A DNA stretch of 64,000 nucleotides from 66-474 sp035249175 (GCA_035249175.1 DATFGT010000015.1:4441-68440), one strand, 5' to 3'. Shown: positions 25,940 to 36,858, counted from the stretch's first letter. The notes: generated by a model not told the origin, from the sequence alone. Numbers and translations: made by a program.

Positions 25940-26856
25940 GCATCGTTCCCGACAACGCACGCTTGCCCGATGTCGCCACCGGCGCGCAGCCGGATGCGGG
26001 CGGTGTGCTGGACTGGGTCGGCATGGAGGGCATCGACCTGCCGGTGCGCTGCGCGGACGGGCAGGGCGGCATCACCCTGGTGCCCGCGCGGGTTTCGGCG
26101 CAGGTGAACCTTGCCGATCCCGCGGCGCGCGGCATCCACATGTCGCGACTGTATCTCGCGCTCGAGAAATCGCTGGGCGAACAGACACTGACACCTGCGG
26201 GTCTGTGCAGCCTGCTGCATACGCTGGTGGCGTCCCACGCGGATCTTTCCAGTCGTGTCCGCCTGCGCATCGAGTATTCGCAATTGCTGAAGCGCCGCGC
26301 GCTGGTCAGTGACAATGCGGGTTGGCGCGCGTATCCGGTTGCCATCGAGGCGCAATTGCTGGACGAACACTTCAGCGTGCAACTGGGTTGCGAAGTGACG
26401 TATTCATCGACGTGCCCGGCTTCGGCGGCGCTGTCGCGGCAACTCAACCAGCAGCGATTCGATGAAGATTTCGCCGACACCGTGCCGTCGCAACGCGCGG
26501 TGCGCGAGTGGCTGGGTTCCGAGCGCGGCATGGCCGCGACCCCCCATGCGCAGCGCAGCACCGCGACGGTCATGGTGCGGCTCGCGCCGGGCTTCGATCT
26601 GCCGGTGTCGGAACTGATCGACGCCATTGAAGACGCGCTGGCGACGCCGGTGCAAACGGCCGTCAAGCGCGAAGACGAACAGGCCTTTGCGAAACTGAAC
26701 GCCGAAAACCTGATGTTTTGCGAAGACGCCGTGCGCCGCATCCGCGCGGCGCTGGACACCGACACGCGCATCGCCGGCTACCGCATCCGCACGGCGCACC
26801 ACGAGAGCCTGCATCCGCACGATGCAGTCGCTGAAGTTGCGAAGAACTTCGACTGA
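25936..26856 (+). CDS. folE2: GTP cyclohydrolase FolE2 (type IB)
   Basis: This 306-residue enzyme of the FolE2 (COG1469) family makes 7,8-dihydroneopterin triphosphate from GTP for folate or queuosine precursors. Family marks are VSAQVNLADPAARGIHMSRLY, the active-site cysteine in YSSTCPASAALS (Cys160), and NAENLMFCEDAVRR with its glutamate. FolE2 can use metals other than zinc and often replaces FolE in zinc-poor conditions. Here it is the last gene of the ubiG operon rather than a Zur-linked gene. No Zur site was recognised. Confidence 0.92.
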   Translation: MSIVPDNARLPDVATGAQPDAGGVLDWVGMEGIDLPVRCADGQGGITLVPARVSAQVNLADPAARGIHMSRLYLALEKSLGEQTLTPAGLCSLLHTLVASHADLSSRVRLRIEYSQLLKRRALVSDNAGWRAYPVAIEAQLLDEHFSVQLGCEVTYSSTCPASAALSRQLNQQRFDEDFADTVPSQRAVREWLGSERGMAATPHAQRSTATVMVRLAPGFDLPVSELIDAIEDALATPVQTAVKREDEQAFAKLNAENLMFCEDAVRRIRAALDTDTRIAGYRIRTAHHESLHPHDAVAEVAKNFD

Positions 26857-26865
26857 TCCGCAGCA

Positions 26866-28200
26866 TCAACGATCGAACGCCAGGCGCATGCCCATTGGCG
26901 CGACGAGGATTTTTCCGTCGCGCGCAACCAGATTGCCATTGACGAAGGTCGCGGTGATGCTGGCGCGGAAGGTATCGCCTTCGAACGGTGACCAGCCGCA
27001 TTTCGACAGCACCTGGTCCTTGCGCACTGTCTGTGGTTTGTTCGGATCGATCAGGGCGAGGTCGGCGAAATGTCCCTCGCGCAGATAACCACGTTCCTGG
27101 ATCGCGAACAGCGTCGCCGGTGCGTGCGCGCAGGCTTCCACCAGGCGCTCCAACGTGAAGTCGCCGCGGAACACGCCCTCCAGTGCCGACTGCAATGCGA
27201 ACTGGATCAGCGGAATGCCCGACGGGCAACGCGTATACGGGTTGGCTTTTTCCGATTCGAGGTGTGGCGCGTGATCGGTGGCGAGGATGTCGATGCGCGT
27301 ATCCGCCAGCGCGCGCGTCAGCGCTTCACGGTCAGACGCCGCCTTGATCGCCGGATTGCATTTGACCTTGCCGCCCAGCGTCGCGTAGTCGGCATTGCTG
27401 TAGCGCAGAAAGTGCACGCAGGTTTCGGAGGTGATCTTCTTGTTGGCGATCGGGCCAGTTTCGAACATCGCCAGCTCGTCGGCCGTGGACACGTGCAGCA
27501 CGTGCAGCCGTGTGCCGTGCCGGCGCGCGGTAGCCACTGCCCACTTCGTCGATTCCAAGCAAGCCTCGCGCGAGCGGATATCTGGATGCAGCCGCATAGG
27601 GATGTCGTCGCCGTATTCGGCCTTTGCGCGATCGAGATTCGCGTGGATGATGCCGTTGTCTTCGCAGTGCACGACGACGGTCACCGGCGAGTCGCGGAAT
27701 ACGCTTTCCAGCGCCGCCGGATCGCTGACGCAGAGATTGCCGGTCGATTCGCACAGGAACACCTTCACGCCCGGCACCTTGCGCGGATCGAGCGCGCGAA
27801 TCGCGTCCAGGTTGTCGTTGCTGGCGCCGAAATAGAACGCGTGGTTGGCCAGCGACGTGCGCGAAGCGATCGCGTACTTGTCTTCCAGCAACACCTGCGT
27901 CAGTGTGGCCGGTTTGGTATTCGGCATGTCGATGAAACTGGTGACGCCACCCGCCACGGCCGCCCGCGATTCCGAAGCGATGTCGGCCTTCGCGGTGTAG
28001 CCGGGTTCGCGGAAATGCACGTGGTCATCGATCATGCCGGGCAGCAGCCACAGGCCCGATGCGTCGAACACCTGTTCATTTGCGTGCGCGGCCAGATCGC
28101 CGCCGATTTCGGCGATGCGCGGGCCGTGGACGCGGAGGTCGGCGTGGAAGCGGCGGCCTTCGTTGACGAGTTCGGCATTCTTGACCAGCCAGTCGGCCAT
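26866..28200 (-). CDS. pyrC: Dihydroorotase (class I type)
   Basis: The 444-residue metal amidohydrolase cyclises carbamoyl-aspartate in pyrimidine synthesis. Metal and catalytic residues are visible: His60 and His62 (IDDHVHFREPG), Lys146 (PGVKVFLCES, the usual carboxylated lysine), His178 (VVHCEDNG), His236 (HVLHVSTA), and the aspartate in DILATDHAPH. It starts directly after the yidD stop codon on the same strand with no spacing, so the two are coupled. It converges on folE2. Confidence 0.92.
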   Translation of the reverse strand: MADWLVKNAELVNEGRRFHADLRVHGPRIAEIGGDLAAHANEQVFDASGLWLLPGMIDDHVHFREPGYTAKADIASESRAAVAGGVTSFIDMPNTKPATLTQVLLEDKYAIASRTSLANHAFYFGASNDNLDAIRALDPRKVPGVKVFLCESTGNLCVSDPAALESVFRDSPVTVVVHCEDNGIIHANLDRAKAEYGDDIPMRLHPDIRSREACLESTKWAVATARRHGTRLHVLHVSTADELAMFETGPIANKKITSETCVHFLRYSNADYATLGGKVKCNPAIKAASDREALTRALADTRIDILATDHAPHLESEKANPYTRCPSGIPLIQFALQSALEGVFRGDFTLERLVEACAHAPATLFAIQERGYLREGHFADLALIDPNKPQTVRKDQVLSKCGWSPFEGDTFRASITATFVNGNLVARDGKILVAPMGMRLAFDR

Positions 28201-28452
28201 TCAGTGTTCTCCATGGGAGCGGCAGCGCCGCAACGTGAAATGCTCGGGCACGGGGTCCATACCGCCTTCACACAACGGTTGGCAGCGCAGGATACGCCAT
28301 GCCGCAAGCACGCTGCCGCGCCACGGCCCGTGGCGCGCGATGGCGATGCGCGCGTAGGTCGAGCACGTCGGATAAAAACGGCAACGCGCGCCCAGCAGCG
28401 GGCTCAACAGGCGCTTGTACGCAGCGATCAGGAACAACAGGAAGCGTGTCAC
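28201..28452 (-). CDS. yidD: Membrane protein insertion efficiency factor YidD
   Basis: The 83-residue protein matches YidD throughout: FLIAAYKRLLSPLLGARCRFYPTCSTYARIAI, HGPWRGSVLAAWRILRCQPLCEGGMDPVP. It assists YidC-dependent membrane insertion. GTG 28452 is the only sensible start; no strong ribosome binding site is seen. yidD usually sits between rnpA and yidC at the origin, so its place here, immediately before pyrC with the stop codon touching the next ATG, is unusual for many gammaproteobacteria. Confidence 0.93.
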   Translation of the reverse strand: MTRFLLFLIAAYKRLLSPLLGARCRFYPTCSTYARIAIARHGPWRGSVLAAWRILRCQPLCEGGMDPVPEHFTLRRCRSHGEH

Positions 28453-28506
28453 GAGCGGCGGTCGTCCGCATGGCAGAAAGGGTGCGGGCGGGGCTTTTGA
28501 AATTGG

Positions 28507-28535
28507 TTGCCCGACCGCATTGACTACGCTATAAC
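28507..28535 (+). promoter_or_regulatory. Probable promoter of dksA
   Basis: TTGCCC (28507-28512) and TATAAC (28530-28535) are separated by 17 bases, 38 bases before the dksA ATG, in the gap shared with yidD. Confidence 0.6.
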
Positions 28536-28572
28536 ACGCGGTCGCATCTCCACAACTTCGAGTGCACAGGAC

Positions 28573-29475
28573 ATGGCAAAACCGAAGCACGGCGCTGCCA
28601 AGCGCAGCGGCAAGCAAGCGAAGCCCACGGCCAAGCCGGCCAAGGCCAAGCCCGCGAAGAAGGCGGTCGTGAAGGCGGCGCGCAAACCCGTGGGCAAGAC
28701 CGTGCACAAATCGGCGGTGAAAGCCGCCAAGACGGTAAAGAAGCCGGCCAGAACTGCCAAGGCCGTGAAGAAGGCGATCGTCAAGAAAGCCGCGCCAAAA
28801 TCAGCCCCCAAAAACAAATCCAAGATTCCTGCCGTGAAAAAAGCTGCTTCCGCCAAGACACCGAAGGACACGCTGGCGCTGCACAAATCCGCGCCCGCCA
28901 ACCATGCCCCCGCCGCCCACGACACCCCGCGAGCCGCACATCAGCCTGCCCGCAAGCAACATGCGAAGCCCACCGGCGGCGTTGCCGCGCGTCTGAGCGT
29001 CGGCGCGGCTGCCGAGCAGACCATCACCCGCGAGGACGGCCGATACGCGCTGCCGGCCACCGTCAACATCGAGCTGCCCAAGGGTTACCACCCCTCGCTG
29101 AAAGAGGAATACATGAACCCGAAGCAACTGGCGTACTTCCGCCAGAAGCTGAAGGACTGGCGCGACCAGTTGGTCGAGGAATCGCGCCAGACCATGGAAA
29201 ACCTGCGCGGGGAAGTGCGCGACGTGGGCGACGACGCCGAGCGCGCCACCCGCGAAACCGAGAACTCGCTGGAGCTTCGTACCCGCGATCGCTACCGCAA
29301 GCTGATTTCGAAGATCGAAAAGGCGCTGCGCAAGATCGAGGAAGGCCGCTACGGTTACTGCGAGGAAACCGACGAGGAAATCGGTCTGGAGCGCCTCGAG
29401 GCACGCCCGATCGCGACCCTGTCGCTGGACGCGCAGGAACGGCGCGAGCACCTGCAGAAGCAGATGGGCGACTGA
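28573..29475 (+). CDS. dksA: RNA polymerase-binding protein DksA with long lysine/alanine-rich N-terminal tail
   Basis: The 300-residue protein joins a tail of about 150 residues, built of Ala, Lys and Pro repeats (KPAKAKPAKKA, KAAKTVKKPA) like histone H1, to a DksA body. In the body, NPKQLAYFRQKLKDWRDQLVEES starts the coiled-coil, and DVGDDAERAT carries the two tip acidic residues in the expected place. The C-terminal globule reads YCEETDEEIGLERLEARPIATLSLDAQERR. Only one of the four zinc cysteines of E. coli DksA remains (Cys263), as in the CEET-type DksA group. It should mediate ppGpp-dependent control of rRNA and stress promoters. The tail may bind DNA or RNA. Confidence 0.9.
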   Translation: MAKPKHGAAKRSGKQAKPTAKPAKAKPAKKAVVKAARKPVGKTVHKSAVKAAKTVKKPARTAKAVKKAIVKKAAPKSAPKNKSKIPAVKKAASAKTPKDTLALHKSAPANHAPAAHDTPRAAHQPARKQHAKPTGGVAARLSVGAAAEQTITREDGRYALPATVNIELPKGYHPSLKEEYMNPKQLAYFRQKLKDWRDQLVEESRQTMENLRGEVRDVGDDAERATRETENSLELRTRDRYRKLISKIEKALRKIEEGRYGYCEETDEEIGLERLEARPIATLSLDAQERREHLQKQMGD

Positions 29476-29760
29476 GGAAAGGCTTCCGCTCGCACCTCGG
29501 GAACGCGCGGGAGCGCCGAAGGCGGCCCGAAGGGCGAAGGGCAGGATGCCTGCAATAAAGAGAAGGCCACCCCGCGAACACGCCCTTCGCTCATCCATGG
29601 GCTGCGGGTCCGCTCGCCCACGCCAGGGTTCGCTGACGGCACGTTCTTGTGCCTGCGGCGAACGGGCGCGCATCCTGCGGGCCATCCTCCAGGCTGATCC
29701 GACGACCGCTCGCGCGTCCGAGGGGCGAGCGAAACCATACTGGAAGATTCCCGTGCTCGC
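29476..29760. repeat. Repeat-like non-coding stretch between dksA and lon
   Basis: No gene is supported here. The stretch contains GAAGGCGGCCCGAAGGGCGA near 29518-29537 and GGCAGGATGCCTGC at 29541-29554. It can be read in several frames as Arg/Ala/Pro-rich peptides, including a minus-strand GILPFALRAAFGAPARSR string. That string resembles low-complexity open frames recurring in intergenic repeats of xanthomonads. This is recalled resemblance, not a search result. Confidence 0.4.
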
Positions 29761-29785
29761 ACTGCGAGCAGCATCACCCTTGACG

Positions 29786-29814
29786 CTTGATCCCGGCGCG
29801 CGCCGCCTCCATTC
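29786..29814 (+). promoter_or_regulatory. Possible sigma-32 (heat shock) promoter of lon
   Basis: CTTGATC (29786-29792) matches 5 of 7 bases of CTTGAAA, and CTCCATTC (29807-29814) matches 6 of the 7 fixed bases of CCCCATNT. The 14-base spacer is within the normal range. It is 54 bases before the lon ATG, and lon is a classic heat-shock gene. Confidence 0.5.
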
Positions 29815-29868
29815 TCATCACAACGCCCGCATTCGCGGGTTTGAAGCAATACGACCCCTGAATCCGAC

Positions 29869-32415
<2,547 letters not shown>

Positions 32416-32420
32416 ACTTG

Positions 32421-32481
32421 ACGCAAGTTGCCGACGGCACGCGCGATGCATGGCGCGTCACCGTCCGGCACTTGCGTTTTT
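32421..32481 (+). terminator. Rho-independent terminator of lon
   Basis: ACGCAAG at 32421-32427 pairs with CTTGCGT at 32471-32477. Further pairing follows inside (TGCCG/CGGCA and GCGCG/GCGC elements), and a run of T follows. It begins 5 bases after the lon stop. Confidence 0.75.
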
Positions 32482-32556
32482 GTGCGCGCCATGATGGCAC
32501 ATCCGAAACTGTTGCATTCGGACGTTCGACACGCTGAAATTCAAGCCCTGCCTTTA

Positions 32557-32585
32557 TTGCGAGCCCGGTGGGGCGCTGGTATAAA
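32557..32585 (+). promoter_or_regulatory. Probable promoter of hupB
   Basis: TTGCGA (32557-32562) and TATAAA (32580-32585) are 17 bases apart and about 150 bases before the hupB ATG. The leader between has no other gene. The spacing and -10 match are good. Confidence 0.6.
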
Positions 32586-32733
32586 GGCCGGGCCGTGCGA
32601 CGCAGACGCTCCATGTCGCGCATCGATACGGGAATCGCAACACGACCGGACAAGACGTGATCCCGGCGACATCGGGAAAACGTCCTTCCACCGAACAATC
32701 CACGGGCTGCTCGAAACCCAAGAGGGAGTCTCC

Positions 32734-33006
32734 ATGAACAAAGCTGAATTGATCAATGCAATGGCCGATCACGCCGATCTGTCCAAGGCCGATGCTGGCC
32801 GTGCACTCGACGCCGTCACCGATCAGATCAAGCGCGCGCTGAAGAAGGGCGACGACGTTTCGCTGGTCGGTTTCGGCACCTTCGTGGTGCGCAAGCGCGC
32901 CGCGCGTACCGGTCGCAACCCGCGTACCGGCGCTACCATCAAGATCAAGGCGTCGAAGGTGCCGGCGTTCAAGGCTGGCAAGGCGCTGAAGGATGCGCTG
33001 AACTGA
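32734..33006 (+). CDS. hupB: DNA-binding protein HU-beta
   Basis: The 90-residue nucleoid protein has the HU signature: NKAELINAMADHADLSKADAGRALDA, then VSLVGFGTFVVRKRAARTGRNPRTGATIKI, ending VPAFKAGKALKDALN. The arm arginines RTGRNPRTG bind DNA. The start with GAGGGAG upstream is clear. Location after lon and before a tRNA-Val and ppiD matches E. coli lon-hupB-ppiD, except for the tRNA. Confidence 0.97.
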   Translation: MNKAELINAMADHADLSKADAGRALDAVTDQIKRALKKGDDVSLVGFGTFVVRKRAARTGRNPRTGATIKIKASKVPAFKAGKALKDALN

Positions 33007-33014
33007 GGCTCCTG

Positions 33015-33073
33015 TGCGACCGGCATGGCCGGTCGCATGCGGATTTCGCGGCCGACGCGTGTTGCGTCGGCCG
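33015..33073 (+). terminator. Two adjacent strong hairpins after hupB
   Basis: TGCGACCGGC/GCCGGTCGCA at 33015-33037 is a 10-bp stem with a 3-base loop. CGGCCGACGC/GCGTCGGCCG at 33049-33073 is a 10-bp stem with a 5-base loop. No T-tract follows, so they may stabilise the hupB mRNA 3' end as well as stop transcription. Confidence 0.55.
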
Positions 33074-33151
33074 CAGCGTTTCGGGGGATACAATTCGTTG
33101 CGCGGGCACCGGTGCTTTTCGACGCGCTGCATTTTGATCTGCGAAAAGCTC

Positions 33152-33366
33152 CGGTACATGGATGCCGGCCCGGAAGACCGCTTTGCGGCTGGCGCAGGAT
33201 GTTCTCGCAAGTTTTGCCCTCACCCCAGCGCTACGCTCGGCCGCAGGCGCCCTCTCCCGCAAGCAGGAGAGGGGAGTGATAATCGCGCTGCGCGCGATGC
33301 ATTATTGATTGGATATGCGGCACATGGATGTGCCGCGCGCGGAAGCCGCTTGGCGGCTGACGCGGA
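33152..33366. repeat. Imperfect direct duplication flanking a REP-like hairpin
   Basis: The segment from 33152 (CGGTACATGGATG...GGAAGACCGCTTTGCGGCTGG) recurs imperfectly from 33317 (CGGCACATGGATG...GGAAGCCGCTTGGCGGCTGA). Between them is a hairpin, CCCTCTCC/GGAGAGGG at 33250-33273. No protein gene is seen in 33007-33439. Confidence 0.5.
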
Positions 33367-33439
33367 AAACGTGGCGCGGCTTAGCCGCGACCGTTTTCGT
33401 GAGGGCCGTGGCGGGATGCCCGGTCCCGAACAACAACAT

Positions 33440-33514
33440 GGGCGCTTAGCTCAGCGGTAGAGCGTCTCCTTTACACGGAGAGGGTCGGGGGTTCGATCCC
33501 CTCAGCGCCCACCA
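33440..33514 (+). tRNA. tRNA-Val (TAC anticodon)
   Basis: This 75-base cloverleaf has the acceptor GGGCGCT/AGCGCCC, the D-arm TTAGCTCAGCGGTAGAG, the anticodon stem TCTCC/GGAGA with loop TTTACAC (anticodon TAC) and the T-arm GGGGGTTCGATCCCC. It has an encoded CCA end. It lies between hupB and ppiD. Confidence 0.97.
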
Positions 33515-33586
33515 TTCCCGGGCCGCGCAGGCGTGCCGCTTGCCTTACAATACCCGGCTGATTTGGCCATCGTCACGGCGGAAACC

Positions 33587-35509
33587 ATGCTGCAAGCCAT
33601 TCGCAACCTGTTCAAAAGCTGGATCGTCATCGCGATATTCGGCGTGCTGGTGGTCGTCGCGTTCCTGTTCTTCGGCATCGAGGGCTACTTCAGCCAAAGC
33701 AACGCGACCTGGGTGGCCAAGGTCGACGGTCACGAAATCTCGCAGCAGGATTTCAACGCCGCGTTGAACAATGCCCGGCAGCAGCAGTTGAGCCAGCCCG
33801 GCAACACGATGGATCCGGCCGATTTCGAAAAGTCGGCTTTCAAGGAGGAAGTGCTGAAGCGCGTGATCAATCGCCAATTGCTGATCAATGCGAATGAAAA
33901 GTACGGCATCCAGGTGCCCGATGCGGTGGTGCGAGACCAGATCGCTTCGTATCCGATCTTCCAGGTGAACGGCAAGTTCGATTCGTCCACGTATCTCGCG
34001 TGGCTGGCGCAGCAGGGCAAGACCGCGCAGCAGTTCCAGGACGAGATTCGTTCTGATCTGGCGACCCAGCAGGTGCCACAGGCCATCGTCGCCACTGCGT
34101 TCAGCACCAAGGCGGAAGCCGAAGCCTTCCTGCGCCTGCAGTTGCAGGAGCGTGATTTCAGCTACGTGGAGTTGCCGCCCCCGCCGCTGACCGCCGCCGA
34201 GCAGCAGGTCACCGACGCGCAGATCGCGGATTATTACAAGCAGCACCGATCAGATTTCATGACGCCGGAAGAAGTGTCGGTGAGCTACATCGATCTCGAC
34301 GCGGCCACCATGAAGAGCACGCCGGACCTGAGTGACAAGGCGCTACAGGCGCGCTATGACAAGGAGAAGGCGCGGTTCGTGAGTCCGCCGCAGTGGGAGG
34401 TTTCACACATCCTGATCAAGCTGCCGGCCAAGCCCACCGACGCCGACAAGCAGGCGGCGCTGGCCAAGGCGCAGAAGGTCGACGCGCTGGCCAAGGCGTC
34501 CGGTGCCGACTTCGCGAAGCTGGCCGAAGAATATTCGGACGACCTGGGTTCCAAGCGCCAGGGCGGCGACCTCGGTTGGTTGTCGAAGGGCGATGCCGGC
34601 CCCGAGTTCCAGGCCGCGTTGGACAAGCTGAAGAAGGGCGAGGTTTCCGATCCGGTGTTGACCTCGGACGGCTACCACATCATCGACCTGCGCGACGTGC
34701 GCGAGGGCCACGCCGAAACCTTTGCGCAGGTGCGCGATCAATTGGTGCAGGAAGCCACCAAGGACGCGCGGCAGGACAATTATCGCGATGTCGGCAACAA
34801 GCTGACCGACATGATCTACAACGATCCGACTTCGCTGAAGCCGGCGGCGGAAAAACTCGGGTTGACGATCCAGACTACGCCGCTGTTCGGGCGCGAAGGT
34901 GCGAAGACGGGGTTGGCCGCCGATCCCAAGGTGGTGAAAGCTGCATTCTCGGATCTCGTGCTGGCGCAGGGCAATACGTCCGACCCGATCGATCTCGGCA
35001 ATGACCACATGGTCGTGATCCACGTCTCCAAGCACGTCCCGGCGGCCACCAAGCCGCTGGCCGAAGTGAGCGACCAGATCAAGCAGGCCCTCGTCCAGCA
35101 ACGCGTGGACGCCTCGGCCAAGAGCCTTGCGGACGCGGCGTTCGCCAAGCTGCAGGAGGGTGCCAAACTGGATGCGCTGGCGCAGGCGGCCGGCCAGACG
35201 GTGCAGCAGAAAACCGGCGTGCTGCGCAACGCCGCCGATCTGGACCCCGATCTCCTGAAGGCTGTGTTCGAAATGGCGCAACCGGCCAAGGGTTCCGACA
35301 CGCGTGCGTTGGTGCCGATGGAGAAAGGGCGCTTTGCGCTTGTGGTGCTGAGTGCGGTCAGGCCCGGCGATTCATCCAAGGTGCCGGCGGAAGCGCAGGG
35401 TTTCCTGCGGGAACAGATGGCGCGCGTTTACGGCGAGGCGGACATCGAGGCGTTCCTCGACGTGCTGCGCAGCGGCGCCAAGATCGAAACGGCACCGCAA
35501 CGTCTTTGA
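33587..35509 (+). CDS. ppiD: Membrane-anchored periplasmic folding factor PpiD (SurA_N / parvulin)
   Basis: The 640-residue protein has a single N-terminal membrane anchor (residues about 12-31, SWIVIAIFGVLVVVAFLFFG), then a SurA-like chaperone region. The parvulin domain covers about 268-365 (WEVSHILIKLP through YSDDLGSKRQGGDLGWLSKGDAGPEF and YHIIDLRDV), followed by a long helical C-terminal part. PpiD assists proteins leaving the Sec translocon. The parvulin domain looks complete, whereas E. coli PpiD is inactive as an isomerase; activity here is unknown. It follows the tRNA-Val gene and ends before a long hairpin. Confidence 0.92.
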   Translation: MLQAIRNLFKSWIVIAIFGVLVVVAFLFFGIEGYFSQSNATWVAKVDGHEISQQDFNAALNNARQQQLSQPGNTMDPADFEKSAFKEEVLKRVINRQLLINANEKYGIQVPDAVVRDQIASYPIFQVNGKFDSSTYLAWLAQQGKTAQQFQDEIRSDLATQQVPQAIVATAFSTKAEAEAFLRLQLQERDFSYVELPPPPLTAAEQQVTDAQIADYYKQHRSDFMTPEEVSVSYIDLDAATMKSTPDLSDKALQARYDKEKARFVSPPQWEVSHILIKLPAKPTDADKQAALAKAQKVDALAKASGADFAKLAEEYSDDLGSKRQGGDLGWLSKGDAGPEFQAALDKLKKGEVSDPVLTSDGYHIIDLRDVREGHAETFAQVRDQLVQEATKDARQDNYRDVGNKLTDMIYNDPTSLKPAAEKLGLTIQTTPLFGREGAKTGLAADPKVVKAAFSDLVLAQGNTSDPIDLGNDHMVVIHVSKHVPAATKPLAEVSDQIKQALVQQRVDASAKSLADAAFAKLQEGAKLDALAQAAGQTVQQKTGVLRNAADLDPDLLKAVFEMAQPAKGSDTRALVPMEKGRFALVVLSAVRPGDSSKVPAEAQGFLREQMARVYGEADIEAFLDVLRSGAKIETAPQRL

Positions 35510-35513
35510 TGAT

Positions 35514-35561
35514 CGAACGCTTGCCCGGACAGTCATGCGACTGTTCCGGGGCAAGCGTTCG
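35514..35561 (+). terminator. Long hairpin after ppiD
   Basis: The arm at 35514-35534 (CGAACGCTTGCCCGGACAGTC) pairs with 35539-35561 around an ATGC loop with only two single-base bulges. It begins 5 bases after the ppiD stop. It lacks a T-tract and could serve both convergent genes. Confidence 0.55.
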
Positions 35562-35611
35562 AGAGTTCACATCGTTCGTGGTGCGGGGCCGAACGTTGCA
35601 CGGTCCCGTCT

Positions 35612-35848
35612 TCAGAGGTACGTCACCACGACCACGGTACGCTCGGCGTCGCTATCCATGGGCCGGGTGCTGACCACGCGCGGAGGATCATCGAACCTGC
35701 CGGTCCGGGCGGTGATCCGCTCGGCGGAGGTTTCGGACGGGTGCTCGATGACCGGCACGCTTGCGGCGGTGGGCGTTGCGACGGAGCCGGCGAACGTGAT
35801 CTGTCCACCCGCGACCGCAAAAGCAATCAGAAACGGCAGGGTTGCCAT
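35612..35848 (-). CDS. Small hypothetical exported protein
   Basis: I do not recognise this 78-residue protein. It begins with a hydrophobic segment, LPFLIAFAVAGGQITFAG, that may be a signal peptide, although it lacks the usual basic residues. The mature part is Thr/Arg/Asp-rich (SAERITARTGRFDDPPRVVSTRPMDSD) and ends VVVVTYL. A strong GGAGG lies about 10 bases before the ATG. It converges on ppiD and stands alone; the 269 bases upstream hold no visible gene. Confidence 0.5.
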   Translation of the reverse strand: MATLPFLIAFAVAGGQITFAGSVATPTAASVPVIEHPSETSAERITARTGRFDDPPRVVSTRPMDSDAERTVVVVTYL

Positions 35849-36117
35849 TTGCCTCTTTCCCTCCTTGGGATCGACAATGGTTCCCTCTCACACACGCACT
35901 TTTTACAGTGCGCACCTCGTTGGCGTCGGGACTCCCGTCACAGTTCGTCTGGCCTGCAACCTTTCTTCACATTTTGAACCCCGTCGCTCGCCACGGGCGG
36001 CTGCGATCGCGACGGGTGTGGGCCCGCGAATGTGCAACGCATCGCCCGCTCGCATCGTGGCGATCAGACGGCTGCTCTACCGCACGCAATTGACACCGCG
36101 GGTGCTTGGGCTGCGTG

Positions 36118-36858
36118 TCACCAGCCCATGTAATGCCCACCGTTGATCGCGAGGTTCGCGCCGGTGATCCACGCAGCCTTGTCGTCGAGAAAGAACGCGA
36201 CGGCGTAGGCGATCTCGTCCGGCTCGCCCAAGCGTCCCAGCGGAATCTGCGCCACGATCTTGGCGCGCACGTCCTCGGGAACGGCCATCACCATGTCGGT
36301 GCCGATGTAGCCGGGTGAAACCGTATTGACCGTGATGCCGAACTTGGCGTTTTCCTGCGCCAGCGAAATGGTGAAGCCGTGCATGCCGGCTTTCGACGCA
36401 GCGTAGTTGGCCTGACCATACTGGCCCTTCTGGCCATTGATCGAACTGATCTGCACGATCCGTCCCCACTTGCGCGACCGCATGCCCTCGATCACCTGCC
36501 GCGTCACGTTGAAGCACGCGTTCAAGTTGGTGTTCACCACGTCGATCCACTGCTGGTACGTCATCTTGTGGAAGGTGGTGTCACGCGTGATGCCAGCGTT
36601 GTTGACCAGAATGTCGACGGGCCCGAGCTTGTCCTCGATGATCTTCACCATCTGTTCGCACGATTGCGGTTCCGAAACGTCACCCTTCACCGTGAACACG
36701 TCGATGCCCTCGCCAGCCAGATTGTCGCGCCAGGCTTGGGTCTTTTCCTCGTTGCGATAATTGGTCGCCACCTTGTGTCCCATCCTCGCCAGCCGATGGA
36801 CGATCGCTGTACCGATCCCACCGGTACCCCCCGTTACCAGTGCCACGCGTGTGCTCAT
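36118..36858 (-). CDS. phbB: Acetoacetyl-CoA reductase (SDR family)
   Basis: This 246-residue short-chain dehydrogenase reduces acetoacetyl-CoA to (R)-3-hydroxybutyryl-CoA with NADPH. It has TGGTGGIG for cofactor binding, NNAG, the SSING...YGQANYAASKAG catalytic Tyr/Lys pair, and the PhbB-type stretch RDTTFHKMTYQQWIDVVNTNLN. The C-terminus GGHYMGW is typical of the PHB enzymes. No PHA synthase or thiolase is adjacent. GAAAGGAG before the ATG is a good ribosome binding site. Confidence 0.93.
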   Translation of the reverse strand: MSTRVALVTGGTGGIGTAIVHRLARMGHKVATNYRNEEKTQAWRDNLAGEGIDVFTVKGDVSEPQSCEQMVKIIEDKLGPVDILVNNAGITRDTTFHKMTYQQWIDVVNTNLNACFNVTRQVIEGMRSRKWGRIVQISSINGQKGQYGQANYAASKAGMHGFTISLAQENAKFGITVNTVSPGYIGTDMVMAVPEDVRAKIVAQIPLGRLGEPDEIAYAVAFFLDDKAAWITGANLAINGGHYMGW

